Shown: piece by piece, positions 7,906 through 16,656 of the stretch
Numbering within the stretch: the first letter of the stretch is position 1
Layout: the number at the start of each line of letters is the position of its first letter
Source of the DNA: JBLHOS01 sp047623825
Lineage (GTDB): Bacteria; Pseudomonadota; Alphaproteobacteria; Rhodobacterales; Rhodobacteraceae
Length of the DNA stretch: 58,446 nucleotides
Assembly: GCA_047623825.1 (NCBI GenBank)
Contig: JBLHOS010000007.1
Coordinates: 1-58,446, forward strand
Direction: 5' to 3'
The notes under the pieces: generated by a model
What the model was told of the DNA's origin: nothing
The model's input: the letters and a program-made list of their open reading frames with translations, nothing else
Databases searched by the model: none
Translations under genes and position numbers: made by a program

Positions 7906-8382
7906 ATGACCACCCGTATTCTATGTGTCTGTCTGGGCAATACGTGCCGGTCGCCAACGGCACATGGCATGTTGCGCGCGGCGCTGGCTGGGTCGGATGT
8001 AACCGTGGACAGCGCTGGCACTGGCGTCCGCAGTAAGGTGGGCGCGCCGCCAACCGCACGTGCCCAACAACTGGCCAACGCGCAGGGTTATGATATAGGT
8101 AATCTGCGCGCGCGCCAGTTCACGCGCCAAGATTTCCTCAATTTTGATCTGATCTTGGTGATGGATCACGGCAACCTGCGCGATGTTGAGGCATTGCGCC
8201 CCGTCAACTCTGAAACCCTGGTAAAGCTGTTTCTGGATTTGGTCACACAAACGCCCACCGAAGTGCCAGACCCATACAATACCGGCGACTACGAGGGCGC
8301 GTTCAAGTTGATTGAAGCAGGTGCAAAGGCTTGGGCAAATCAGCTGCAGCTTGCTTCGACGGCCGCTCCAAAGGCGACGTAG
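7906..8382 (+). CDS. Low-molecular-weight protein-tyrosine phosphatase
   Basis: A 158-residue enzyme with the phosphate-binding loop CLGNTCRSP near residues 9-17 (nucleophilic Cys, P-loop Arg) and the general-acid loop EVPDPYNTG near residue 125. LMW phosphatases dephosphorylate tyrosines on bacterial kinases or their substrates in the cytoplasm, often in exopolysaccharide control, but no tyrosine kinase is visible nearby. Start has GGAGACGCTG upstream. Its 3' end overlaps the convergent small secreted protein by 43 bases. Confidence 0.93.
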   Translation: MTTRILCVCLGNTCRSPTAHGMLRAALAGSDVTVDSAGTGVRSKVGAPPTARAQQLANAQGYDIGNLRARQFTRQDFLNFDLILVMDHGNLRDVEALRPVNSETLVKLFLDLVTQTPTEVPDPYNTGDYEGAFKLIEAGAKAWANQLQLASTAAPKAT

Positions 8383-8639
8383 CGTTGCCAAAACTGCTCA
8401 TCACGCGATCGGTCAGAGGTGCGCATATCTTGGGCGCGCTGCGGGTCGCCAAAAAACCGCGCAGCGTCTCGTTGTTCAGATCTGCTTAGCGACGCGCTTG
8501 CAACAGATCCGACGCAGCTGCACAATGATCGCGTTGCCGCCTGCCGGTCGGACCCATTGCAGGCCCGCTCTACAACATTTGCCTGCGCAGGCACGCTTGT
8601 GATCAACAGAAGGATGGTAAAAAGGATATGACCTTTCAT
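8340..8639 (-). CDS. Small secreted cysteine-containing protein
   Basis: A 99-residue protein: signal peptide MKGHILFTILLLITSVPAQA, then a mature part with several Cys (ERAC, SLCSCVGS, ASCS) and the motif LSRSEQRDAARFFGDP followed by RDEQFWQRYVAFG. I recognise it as a conserved Roseobacter-group family, sometimes labelled arginine transporter without evidence. The frame is open further upstream to 8864 but the signal peptide fixes the start at 8639. It overlaps the phosphatase gene tail to tail. Confidence 0.7.
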   Translation of the reverse strand: MKGHILFTILLLITSVPAQANVVERACNGSDRQAATRSLCSCVGSVASASLSRSEQRDAARFFGDPQRAQDMRTSDRSRDEQFWQRYVAFGAAVEASCS

Positions 8640-8873
8640 CAGCTCGGCCTCATGTGTGTTGGGTGCCGGATCTAATGCCCGGACTACGGTATGATAGTGC
8701 CTGAAGCCCCCAAGTTTATCAATATTTAACGCAGTGATCTTGTCGAACTGAAACATGATTTGTGCGAAAAAATGTGGCGCATAGGTGCCGCATGTTCGCT
8801 TGATTTCGTAAGGGTCTTGGCTCTGCATGCAACATCGCTTGACCAACCCCCGAAACCCTTCCATATCCGCTCA

Positions 8874-10670
8874 ATGACCGATATAAATCGCATCCGGAAC
8901 TTCGCCATCGTGGCCCACATCGACCACGGTAAATCCACCCTTGCTGACCGGCTCATCCAAGAGACCGGTACTGTCAAGGATCGCGATATGAAGGCGCAGA
9001 TGCTCGATTCGATGGATATCGAGCGGGAGCGCGGGATCACTATCAAGGCCAACACCGTGCGGATCGATTATATCGCCGACGATGGTAACGCTTATGTCCT
9101 GAACCTGATCGACACCCCCGGCCATGTTGATTTTGCCTATGAGGTATCGCGTTCAATGCGGGCGGTTGAGGGGTCTTTGCTGGTGGTCGACAGCACCCAA
9201 GGCGTTGAGGCGCAGACGCTTGCTAATGTCTACCAAGCGATTGATGCCAATCATGAGATTGTGCCGATCTTGAACAAGATCGATTTGCCCGCCTCTGATG
9301 TCAACCGTGTCGCCGCCCAGATCGAAGATGTTATTGGCATCGACGCATCCGGCGCCATAGCGGTTTCTGCCAAGACCGGCCAAGGCATCCATGAGACGCT
9401 AGAGGCAATCGTCAAGCTGCTGCCCGCCCCCAAGGGCGATGTCGACGCCCCGCTCAGGGCGATGCTGGTCGACAGCTGGTATGATGCCTATCTTGGCGTG
9501 ATTGTTCTTGTGCGTATCATCGACGGCACCCTGAAAAAGGGTGACCGGATAAAGTTTCTGTCCAACAGCACCGTGCACAACGTTGAGCGAATCGGTGTTT
9601 TCCGTCCGCAGATGGATGTGATCAGCAAACTGGGCCCCGGCGAAATTGGCTACCTGACTGCCTCGATCAAGCAGGTTCGCGATACCCGCGTCGGCGATAC
9701 CATCACCCATGAACGCCAAACCGTCACCGCGCTGCCCGGCTTCAAACCTGCGCAACCCGTGGTGTTCTGCGGCCTCTTTCCCGTGGACAGCTCAGAATTT
9801 GAAGACCTGCGTGATGCCATCGACAAACTTGCCCTTAACGACGCCTCTTTCAGTTTTGAGATGGAAACCTCAGCCGCCCTTGGCTTTGGCTTTCGCTGCG
9901 GCTTCTTAGGCCTTTTGCACCTAGAAGTTATCCGCGACCGGATCGAGCGGGAGTATGACATTGACCTGATCACCACTGCGCCGTCAGTGGTCTACCACAT
10001 CCACATGCGTGACGGCACAATGACCGAATTGCACAACCCTGCTGACATGCCCGACCTGACCTTTGTCGACCATCTGGAGGAGCCGCGGATCAAGGCTACG
10101 ATCTTGGTGCCCGACGAATACCTCGGTGACGTCCTTAAGCTGTGCCAAGACCGGCGCGGCATTCAGATGGATCTGACTTATGCTGGCAACCGTGCGATGG
10201 TGGTCTATGACCTGCCGCTGAATGAAGTTGTGTTTGATTTCTACGACCGCCTGAAATCGGTCACCAAGGGCTACGCCTCATTTGACTACCAATTGACGGA
10301 GTACCGTCAGGATAATCTGGTAAAGATGACGGTGCTGGTGAATGATGAGCCCGTAGACGCCCTATCGATGATGGTGCACCGCGACCGGGCCGAAGCGCGC
10401 GGCCGCGGCATGGTCGAAAAGCTCAAAGACCTGATCCCGCGCCACATGTTCAAGATCCCAATCCAGGCGGCCATCGGCGGCAAAGTGATCGCCCGAGAAA
10501 CCCTGTCCGCGATGCGCAAAGACGTGACTGCCAAATGTTATGGCGGTGATGCCACGCGCAAACGCAAACTGCTGGACAAGCAGAAAAAAGGTAAGAAAAA
10601 AATGCGCCAGTTCGGGAAAGTGGAAATCCCCCAGGAAGCGTTTATTTCTGCACTCAAAATGGATAGTTAG
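8874..10670 (+). CDS. lepA: Elongation factor 4 (ribosomal back-translocase GTPase)
   Basis: A 598-residue translational GTPase with the LepA domain order: G domain (AHIDHGKST, ERERGITIK, DTPGHVDF, LNKIDLP), domain II, domain III (GFGFRCGFLGLLHLEV), domain V and the LepA-specific C-terminal domain ending in a Lys-rich segment with DATRKRKLLDKQKKGKKKM. It remodels stalled or mis-translocated ribosomes. The start at 8874 matches the family N-terminus; upstream in-frame codons add a non-homologous extension. Length is normal. The gene downstream begins one base after its stop. Confidence 0.97.
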   Translation: MTDINRIRNFAIVAHIDHGKSTLADRLIQETGTVKDRDMKAQMLDSMDIERERGITIKANTVRIDYIADDGNAYVLNLIDTPGHVDFAYEVSRSMRAVEGSLLVVDSTQGVEAQTLANVYQAIDANHEIVPILNKIDLPASDVNRVAAQIEDVIGIDASGAIAVSAKTGQGIHETLEAIVKLLPAPKGDVDAPLRAMLVDSWYDAYLGVIVLVRIIDGTLKKGDRIKFLSNSTVHNVERIGVFRPQMDVISKLGPGEIGYLTASIKQVRDTRVGDTITHERQTVTALPGFKPAQPVVFCGLFPVDSSEFEDLRDAIDKLALNDASFSFEMETSAALGFGFRCGFLGLLHLEVIRDRIEREYDIDLITTAPSVVYHIHMRDGTMTELHNPADMPDLTFVDHLEEPRIKATILVPDEYLGDVLKLCQDRRGIQMDLTYAGNRAMVVYDLPLNEVVFDFYDRLKSVTKGYASFDYQLTEYRQDNLVKMTVLVNDEPVDALSMMVHRDRAEARGRGMVEKLKDLIPRHMFKIPIQAAIGGKVIARETLSAMRKDVTAKCYGGDATRKRKLLDKQKKGKKKMRQFGKVEIPQEAFISALKMDS

Positions 10671-10671
10671 A

Positions 10672-11247
10672 GTGACGGACCCACGCTGGCTTGAAATACT
10701 TAAGGCAAGTGGTTGGCAGCTTTTCGCATTAAGCGCTGCGTTTTTGGGTTTCTGGCTTCTGATACACTTTGATTTTCTGCCGAAAATTGACCTGCCGTCG
10801 ATTGTGTATGGCCTTCCACTTGCAATATTAGTCACGCTTGCTTTGGCATTTGTTTCTGCAGCTGAGAGTATCTTTTAGAAAATCATCAAATGGAACGAAA
10901 AGAGAGTCTTAGAGATTAAGCGAGTGGAAGATAACGCAAAGCATAGGGAGCTCTTTAGAGATTACGTTCCATACCTGACTGAAAATGAACGTGAAATCCT
11001 GGCTTATCTTTACCAAAACAACCAGAAAACCTTTGTCGCCGATGTGACAGGTGATTTGGCGTCGACGCTCTATAATAGAGGTTTAGTGAGAATGCTGGCT
11101 AAACCAGGTCAGGGGGTTTCCGCTCTTTCGTGCACATTCGAAGTTCCAGAGACTACTTGGGATGTAATGAGTGATTTGGACGATAAATTTGCCAGACCTA
11201 AAGTAAACTTGGGCTATCGTGGTAGAAGGCCATGGCACTCGCGTTAG
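10672..11247 (+). pseudogene. SieB-like (superinfection exclusion) membrane protein gene with in-frame TAG
   Basis: A GTG at 10672 opens a frame with two hydrophobic segments (LFALSAAFLGFWLLIHF and a second about residues 45-62), stopped by TAG at 10876-10878. The same frame continues without interruption to 11247 (KIIKWNEKRVLEIKRVEDN, then LTENEREILAYLYQNNQKTF and LYNRGLVRML). Joined, the 191 codons have the SieB layout: two TM helices, a charged linker and a cytosolic winged-helix-like domain. Phage and host SieB proteins abort superinfecting phage development. The product as written is 68 residues of membrane anchor only, unless the stop is read through. A GTG at 10924 could start the soluble part alone. 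The gene is AT-richer than lepA, suggesting transfer. Confidence 0.65.
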
Positions 11248-11332
11248 ACTAGGACACTGTCATTATTAAGATGGATCTTCGCGCTTAGTGTGCATAGTTC
11301 CGATGTGAGCGGTTATAGTCGCATCCATGGAG

Positions 11333-11354
11333 TAGGGTGGGTGAAACCCACGCT
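11333..11354. repeat. Short REP-like palindrome GTGGGT-GAA-ACCCAC
   Basis: GTGGGT at 11337-11342 pairs perfectly with ACCCAC at 11346-11351 around a GAA loop, within GTAGGGTGGGTGAAACCCAC. Closely similar GTAGGGTGGGT..ACCCAC repeats are widespread as dispersed palindromes in many bacterial genomes. Only one copy is seen in this window. It sits in the gap between the SieB-like pseudogene and the PhnA/YjdM gene. Confidence 0.5.
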
Positions 11355-11415
11355 GCGCCCGATCCCCCCAATCACCGCTTCCGCCACGCCGGGCTTTGCT
11401 GCTACACCCCACCGC

Positions 11416-11928
11416 ATGACATGCCCTCTGTGCGCCACACCCGACACCACACTTATTGCAACGCCCGTTCCCGGCGGCCCGGATGGCGCCTCTGCCAGTA
11501 TTTGCGCGGTTTGTGCCACCCAAATTGATGGCACGCCCGATCCGGCCCATTGGCGCGGACTGGCCACGGCGATGTGGGATGAGGACCCGGCGGTTCAGGT
11601 TCTGGCCGCCCGGATGCTTTGGCGTCTGTCCGATCAGCCTTGGGCACGCGCTCTGGCCGATCAGCTTTATCTTGAGGATGACGCGTGGGTCTGGGCCGAA
11701 AACGTGCCGCAGGCAACTGCGCATGTCGACAGCAACGGGGTTCCACTGGCCACGGGCGACACCGTTGTGCTGATTAAGGATTTACCGGTCAAGGGTGCGG
11801 GCTTTACCGCCAAACGCGGCACAGCCGTTCAGCGGATTTCGCTGGTTGCGGACAATCCTGCGCATATTGAGGGACGGGTCGATGGGCAGCGGATTGTCAT
11901 CCTGACTGCGTTCGTCAAGAAACGCTAA
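11416..11928 (+). CDS. PhnA/YjdM family zinc-ribbon protein
   Basis: A 170-residue protein with an N-terminal zinc ribbon (CPLCATPD near residue 3, CAVC near 30), a middle helical segment (VQVLAARMLWRLSDQPWARA) and the C-terminal PhnA/YjdM SH3-like domain ending KDLPVKGAGFTAKRGTAV ... HIEGRVDGQRIVILTAFVKK. Despite the name PhnA, the family is not shown to cleave phosphonates; function is uncertain. ATG 11416 is chosen because the zinc ribbon begins there. The upstream in-frame ATG at 11290 would read through the palindromic repeat, which is unlikely. Confidence 0.85.
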   Translation: MTCPLCATPDTTLIATPVPGGPDGASASICAVCATQIDGTPDPAHWRGLATAMWDEDPAVQVLAARMLWRLSDQPWARALADQLYLEDDAWVWAENVPQATAHVDSNGVPLATGDTVVLIKDLPVKGAGFTAKRGTAVQRISLVADNPAHIEGRVDGQRIVILTAFVKKR

Positions 11929-11977
11929 ACGTGTTCATCATGTGCATACGGTTTGACGAGTTGGCTTTTCGTCGAGA

Positions 11978-12172
11978 TTAGAGGGATTTTTTGGGTGAGT
12001 TGGCGGCGCGCGCCTGCACCCAAGCGACCAGAAGCACACCCATAGAGGTGATCCAGCCCGCCGCCAAATACCACAAGATCATCACGCCAAAGCTGGCATC
12101 ATATACAAAATATGCGGCACTCATCGCCAGAAACCCGGCGCAGACGGAAGCGATGACAAGCAGTCCGGTCAT
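11978..12172 (-). CDS. Small two-helix membrane protein
   Basis: A 64-residue protein made of two hydrophobic segments (about residues 2-24 and 28-50) and a short basic tail RAANSPKKS. The ATG at 12172 is preceded by AACAGGACACCCC; an upstream in-frame ATG at 12241 is less likely. I do not recognise a named family. It is flanked by convergent PhnA/YjdM and the co-oriented esterase. Confidence 0.55.
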   Translation of the reverse strand: MTGLLVIASVCAGFLAMSAAYFVYDASFGVMILWYLAAGWITSMGVLLVAWVQARAANSPKKSL

Positions 12173-12346
12173 GGGGTGTCCTGTTGGGAAATCATCGGTT
12201 AGTCTAGTGTAGCACGGCAATCGCGGCCTGAACATCTGCACAGGCTGGGTAGGACCTAAACCAATTGCATGGCCCTCGTTTGCAGAGGTTTCGATGTCAT
12301 GATCGTGCGTGAATTTATCTAAAAAGGCCTGGCATCATGTGTCGGA

Positions 12347-13114
12347 TTATGATCCTGGCGCGCTAAGAAACGCGTCAACCGTCGCCTCAAACTCACGCGG
12401 TTTTTCAGCGTGTAGCCAATGCCCCGCACTGGGAATTTTGGCAAAACGAGCCTGGCGGAAAAGGGTGCGTATCGTTTCCCGATCCTCTCGCCGAACATAG
12501 TCCGAAGCCCCGCCGGACAAGAACAACGTCGGGCCGTCAAATTCAGTCTTGATCGGGTCCCAGCCGATGATTTTAGGCATTTCCCGCTCAAGTACATCTA
12601 GATTAAAGCGCCAGCGTTTGCCTTTGACATCAAGACTTTGAAGCAGAAAGGCGCGGATGCCATCTTCGGGAATGATCGATTGCAATTGCTGGTCGGCATC
12701 GCGTCGCGTCTCGACCTTGGTCAGATCAACCTGCCGCATCGCCGCAATCAGATGCACCTGTGTATGGCCATAAGCCACAGGTGCGATATCGGCGATGATT
12801 AAGCGGCGTATCAATGACGGATGGGTCAGGGCCAGCGCCATCGCAGCCTTGCCGCCCATTGAATGGCCCAGGACATCCACATCGCGACCCATGGTGGCAA
12901 TCACCTCGGCTAGATCTTGTGCAAGATCGGCGTAGCTGTGGGTGTCTGCCCACGGGCTTTCGCCATGGTTGCGCATATCAACGGTCAAAACCTGACGCGT
13001 TTCTGACAGACGCTTGGCAATGACATTCCAGTTGCGCGCTGAGCCAAATAACCCGTGCGCGATCAAAAGCGGTGGGGCGTCTGACGCGGCACCTGTATGA
13101 ATGGTTTCAAGCAT
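12347..13114 (-). CDS. Alpha/beta hydrolase, YbfF-like esterase
   Basis: A 255-residue alpha/beta-hydrolase. HGLFGSARNW near residue 20 provides the oxyanion hole, VDMRNHGESPW is typical of the YbfF/ABHD11 group, the nucleophile elbow is GHSMGG near residue 85, and the catalytic His is in SAGHWLHAEKP near 228. Family members hydrolyse short acyl esters and acyl-CoA thioesters in the cytoplasm. Convergent or divergent neighbours give no functional link. Confidence 0.88.
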   Translation of the reverse strand: MLETIHTGAASDAPPLLIAHGLFGSARNWNVIAKRLSETRQVLTVDMRNHGESPWADTHSYADLAQDLAEVIATMGRDVDVLGHSMGGKAAMALALTHPSLIRRLIIADIAPVAYGHTQVHLIAAMRQVDLTKVETRRDADQQLQSIIPEDGIRAFLLQSLDVKGKRWRFNLDVLEREMPKIIGWDPIKTEFDGPTLFLSGGASDYVRREDRETIRTLFRQARFAKIPSAGHWLHAEKPREFEATVDAFLSAPGS

Positions 13115-13155
13115 GCAGCAGGTCTAGCGAACACAGCGCGCCAAGACCAGAACGC

Positions 13156-14067
13156 TTAATGTGCGGCCTTGATAAAGGTGCCATTTCGCAGGTCTTTCAT
13201 CGCCTGCATCAGCTCGGCTTGGGTGTTCATGACGATTGGTCCGTGCCAGGCCACAGGCTCCTCAATCGGGGCGCCTGAGATCAACAGAAACCGAACGCCT
13301 TTGGGTCCTGCCTGCAACGTGACCTCATCGCCAGTTCCAAATCGGATCAGGGTGCGGTCGCCGGAAAGATCGCGGATGTTGACCTCTTGGCCCATCACCT
13401 CTTTCTCCAGCAACACGCCTTGCGGGGCTGCGGCATCTGAGAATGCAGCGGCACCCTGAAAAACATAGGCAAATGCGCGGCGGTAAGTGTTGATCTGAAA
13501 CGTCTTCTTGACGCCAGCAGGCACATAGACATCCAAGTATTGTGGATCAGCGGCAATGCCGTCAACGGGCCCACGCTTACCCCAATATTCGCCAACAATC
13601 ACTTTAACCCGGGTGCCGTCATCATCGATGACTTCCGGGATCTCGGTGCCCGCAACGTCCTGATACCGCGGATCGGTCATTTTTAACGTGGAGGGCAGAT
13701 TGCCCCAAAGCTGAAACCCGTGCATTTGGCCGGCTGCGTTTCCCTTTGGCATCTCCTGATGCAAAATGCCGGACCCTGCGGTCATCCACTGCACGTCGCC
13801 GGCCCCTAATGTGCCAGTGTTGCCAAGGCTATCGCCATGCTCAACCGTGCCATTCAGGACATAGGTGATGGTCTCAATCCCGCGATGAGGGTGCCAAGGA
13901 AAGCCCGCCAAGTAGTCGCGCGGGATATCGTTGCGAAAATCATCAAACAGTAGAAACGGGTCCAGCTCGGATGGATCCTGAAACCCAAAGGCGCGGTGCA
14001 GCTTTACGCCCGCACCTTCCATTGTTGGTTGTGCGGGGCGAATTTCGGTCACGGGACGGATCGACAT
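13156..14067 (-). CDS. Pirin family protein (bicupin)
   Basis: A 303-residue pirin. The N-terminal cupin carries the metal ligands in PWHPHRGIETITYVL, the second His motif in VEHGDSLGN, and Glu in GILHQEMP. Pirins bind Fe and some act as quercetinases or redox sensors; the role here is unknown. The longer frame begins with GTG at 14076, but that codon lies inside the ribosome-binding sequence AAAGGTGAG of the ATG at 14067, so I take the latter. Confidence 0.9.
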   Translation of the reverse strand: MSIRPVTEIRPAQPTMEGAGVKLHRAFGFQDPSELDPFLLFDDFRNDIPRDYLAGFPWHPHRGIETITYVLNGTVEHGDSLGNTGTLGAGDVQWMTAGSGILHQEMPKGNAAGQMHGFQLWGNLPSTLKMTDPRYQDVAGTEIPEVIDDDGTRVKVIVGEYWGKRGPVDGIAADPQYLDVYVPAGVKKTFQINTYRRAFAYVFQGAAAFSDAAAPQGVLLEKEVMGQEVNIRDLSGDRTLIRFGTGDEVTLQAGPKGVRFLLISGAPIEEPVAWHGPIVMNTQAELMQAMKDLRNGTFIKAAH

Positions 14068-14220
14068 CAGGCTCACCTTTCAAAACTGTTAAACAAGATT
14101 TAGATCGCGAAGCGGCGCAGGGCAATTCTGCGCATTGTCACGCGAGATGTGCGCGTTTGCATAGGTTGGTTGCACCTTGTAAGACCCGCCCAGCAGATCC
14201 CCAGCAAAAGGTACCGCCCC

Positions 14221-14718
14221 GTGCAATTTGACGAGAATGAGATCATCGGAGAGATCGAGCCTGGAATTGCGCGTCGGTTTTTTGCAACCGGTGCCATGGG
14301 ACTTTTGGGGATGATCGTGCTTTACTTGGCGGCGACCAATCCGCCTGCACATCTGGGCTGGTTGGCGGTTTTGCTGGTAATTGGGCTTGGATGCATTTGC
14401 CTATCATGGCTAATGTGGCAGGCTAGTGCGATGACTTTGGAATTGACCCAAACCGAGCTTCGTGAACGCGATGGCCGGCTTTTGTGCAAAATCTCCAATG
14501 TCGCATCGGTCGACCGCGGATTTTTTGCATTCAAGCCGTCAAACGGTTTCATAATCCGGTTGAAAACGCGGGGCACGCGGGTGATTGCACCGGGCCTGTG
14601 GTGGCGCGCTGGAAAATCCTTGGCTGTCGGCGGGATGACACCGGGATCACAGGCGAAATCGGTTGCAGATCTGATTACAATCCTTCTGGTGGAACGTGAC
14701 GTTCGGGACGCCCGCTAG
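14221..14718 (+). CDS. Conserved membrane protein of unknown function
   Basis: A 165-residue protein with two adjacent TM helices (about residues 22-40 and 45-65) followed by a PH-like cytosolic domain with VASVDRGFFAFKPSNGF and APGLWWRAGKSLAVGG. I recognise the pattern from Rhodobacterales hypothetical proteins, where it begins close to QF/QLDENEII; this favours GTG 14221 over the in-frame ATG at 14149. Its stop overlaps the stop of the convergent choV by four bases. Confidence 0.65.
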   Translation: MQFDENEIIGEIEPGIARRFFATGAMGLLGMIVLYLAATNPPAHLGWLAVLLVIGLGCICLSWLMWQASAMTLELTQTELRERDGRLLCKISNVASVDRGFFAFKPSNGFIIRLKTRGTRVIAPGLWWRAGKSLAVGGMTPGSQAKSVADLITILLVERDVRDAR

Positions 14719-15716
14719 ACGCGTAAACGACCCAGAACACTCAGCGGCGTGATCTCACCCACGATGGTGCCATTGTCGGTTACGCTAATCGGCCCGTCAT
14801 CGAGCATCACCATGATCTCTGATAATGAGGTTTCTGTTTCGATCTGGCGGGTATGTTCCGTCGCACCAGCTTGCATGACGTCACTGGCGCGCAGGACCGC
14901 CAACGGGTTCATGTGGGCCACGAAATCTGCGACATACTCATCTGCTGGTGCGGTAAAGATATCTGCGGGTGTTCCATGTTGGATGATCCGCCCACCTTCC
15001 ATGATGGCGATGTGATCGCCCAGCTTGAATGCCTCATCCAGATCATGGCTGACAAAGACAATCGTGCGTTTCAGTCGATCTTGCAGGTCCAGCAATTCGT
15101 CCTGCAGACGGGTGCGGATCAACGGATCAAGGGCCGAGAATGGCTCATCCATCAGCAAAATCGGTGCCTCAGTCGCAAAGGCGCGGGCCAGACCCACTCG
15201 TTGTTGCATGCCGCCTGACAGGTCAGAGACTTTGCGGCTTGACCAATCGGCCAAACCAACAAGTTCAAGCTGTGCGGCAACCCGTTCAGAAATCTCTGCT
15301 TTGGGTACGCCTGCCAGCTCCAACCCCAGACCGACATTTTCTGCGACTGTGCGCCATGGCAGCAGGCCGAATTGCTGAAAAACCATTGAGATTGTGCTTA
15401 ATCGCATGTCGCGAAGTGCGGATTTGCTACAGGTGGTGATATTGGTTGTGGTGCCATCACGGGTAATATGGACCGCCCCACGTGCCAGCGGGTTCAACCC
15501 GTTAATCGCGCGCAACAGCGTTGATTTGCCAGAGCCGGACAGGCCCATAAGCACTAGTATCTCACCCTCTTCGACCTCTAGGCTGCAATTGTGCACACCC
15601 AGAATTTGGCCAGTTGCTTCTTGTATTTCCGGGCGGCTTTGCCCCGCATCCATCAGCGGAAGTGCCTTATTCGGCTCGGGGCCGAAGACGATTGAAACAT
15701 TGTCAAAAGTAATCAT
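14715..15716 (-). CDS. choV: Choline ABC transporter ATP-binding protein
   Basis: A 333-residue ABC ATPase: Walker A GLSGSGKST near residue 60, signature LSGGMQQRV, Walker B ILLMDEP, switch His in VSHDLDEA. The C-terminal tail resembles a CBS-type extension seen in ProV/ChoV. It energises choline uptake with ChoW and ChoX at the inner membrane. It overlaps choW by four bases (ATGA), showing translational coupling in the choXWV operon. Confidence 0.92.
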   Translation of the reverse strand: MITFDNVSIVFGPEPNKALPLMDAGQSRPEIQEATGQILGVHNCSLEVEEGEILVLMGLSGSGKSTLLRAINGLNPLARGAVHITRDGTTTNITTCSKSALRDMRLSTISMVFQQFGLLPWRTVAENVGLGLELAGVPKAEISERVAAQLELVGLADWSSRKVSDLSGGMQQRVGLARAFATEAPILLMDEPFSALDPLIRTRLQDELLDLQDRLKRTIVFVSHDLDEAFKLGDHIAIMEGGRIIQHGTPADIFTAPADEYVADFVAHMNPLAVLRASDVMQAGATEHTRQIETETSLSEIMVMLDDGPISVTDNGTIVGEITPLSVLGRLRV

Positions 15717-16549
15717 TTGCGTTCAATTCTAAGTACGCGGTCCAAAAGGATTGCCACCACGACGATGACGAAACCACTTTCAAACCCTAGGGATGTGTTG
15801 ACTTGGTTCAGTGCGCGCACAACCGGTACACCTAATCCATCAGCGCCCACGAGGGCGGCAATCACGACCATCGATAGCGACAACATGATCGTCTGGTTTA
15901 GACCTGTCATGATCTGCGGTAGGGCTGAGGGTAGCTCTACCTTCCACAGAGTTTGTGAAGGGGTCGCACCAAAAGCTCGGGCTGCCTCCAGCAACGGCTC
16001 AGGTGTCGAGGAGATACCAAGATGGGTCAGACGGATTGGGGCTGGCAGCACGAAAATTACCGTGGCGATCAGACCGGGGACCATGCCTATCCCAAAGAAA
16101 ACGATGGCCGGAATAAGATAGACGAATGTGGGTAGGGTCTGCATCAGATCCAGAACTGGTCGCATCCAGCGATAAAGATTGGGCCGGTGGGCGGCGGCGA
16201 TCCCGATCGGCACCCCCACACCCATGCAAACGACGCCGGCTGATACGACCAGAGTCAGGCTTTCGGTGGTTTCTTCCCAATAGCCTTGGTTCAGGATGAA
16301 CAGAAAGCCCAGAAAGACCATGAGTGGAACTTGCCAGTTGCGATGTGCCAGATAGGCAATTCCGGTAAAAATTGCGACCATAACAAACGGATGCGGCGTT
16401 TGCAGGACCCACAAGAACGCCTCAATCATTGTCTCAAGAGCGATGGCCAAACCGTCAAAAAACCATGCACCGTTGTCTTGTAGCCAGTCAAAGGCGGACC
16501 CAGCGGTGTGTCCGATGGGGATCTTATTGTCTTCGAGCCAGTCAAGCAT
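15713..16549 (-). CDS. choW: Choline ABC transporter permease
   Basis: A 278-residue permease with six or more hydrophobic segments and the binding-protein-dependent EAA-like loop (EAARAFGATPSQTLWKVELP) that docks on ChoV. Homologous to ChoW/ProW. The frame opens with TTG at 16582 but ATG 16549 (MLDWLEDNKIPIG) matches the usual ChoW N-terminus better. Second gene of choXWV, downstream of a strong hairpin that probably limits its expression relative to choX. Confidence 0.9.
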   Translation of the reverse strand: MLDWLEDNKIPIGHTAGSAFDWLQDNGAWFFDGLAIALETMIEAFLWVLQTPHPFVMVAIFTGIAYLAHRNWQVPLMVFLGFLFILNQGYWEETTESLTLVVSAGVVCMGVGVPIGIAAAHRPNLYRWMRPVLDLMQTLPTFVYLIPAIVFFGIGMVPGLIATVIFVLPAPIRLTHLGISSTPEPLLEAARAFGATPSQTLWKVELPSALPQIMTGLNQTIMLSLSMVVIAALVGADGLGVPVVRALNQVNTSLGFESGFVIVVVAILLDRVLRIERK

Positions 16550-16613
16550 GAGGGTGTTCCAATTTTGGCAGGTCGTCGTCAATGCATTGGATCATGGAGT
16601 GCGTTCCTCAAGA

Positions 16614-16647
16614 ATTTGATGGGCCACCAAACTGGGGCCCATCAAAT
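16614..16647. terminator. 12-bp stem-loop between choX and choW
   Basis: ATTTGATGGGCC (16614-16625) and GGCCCATCAAAT (16636-16647) form a perfect 12-bp stem with a 10-base loop, immediately after the choX stop. No long T-run follows in the minus direction, so it is more likely an mRNA-stabilising or partially terminating hairpin of the type found after binding-protein genes in ABC operons, giving more ChoX than ChoW/V. Confidence 0.75.
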
Positions 16648-16656
16648 ATTGTATTT

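Noticed and set aside
10724..10878. First half of the SieB-like gene as an independent small membrane protein
   Set aside because: The frame continues directly past the TAG with matching family sequence, so a nonsense-split gene is the better reading.
10672..11247. Prophage remnant around the SieB-like gene
   Set aside because: No integrase, capsid or other phage gene is visible; neighbours are chromosomal.
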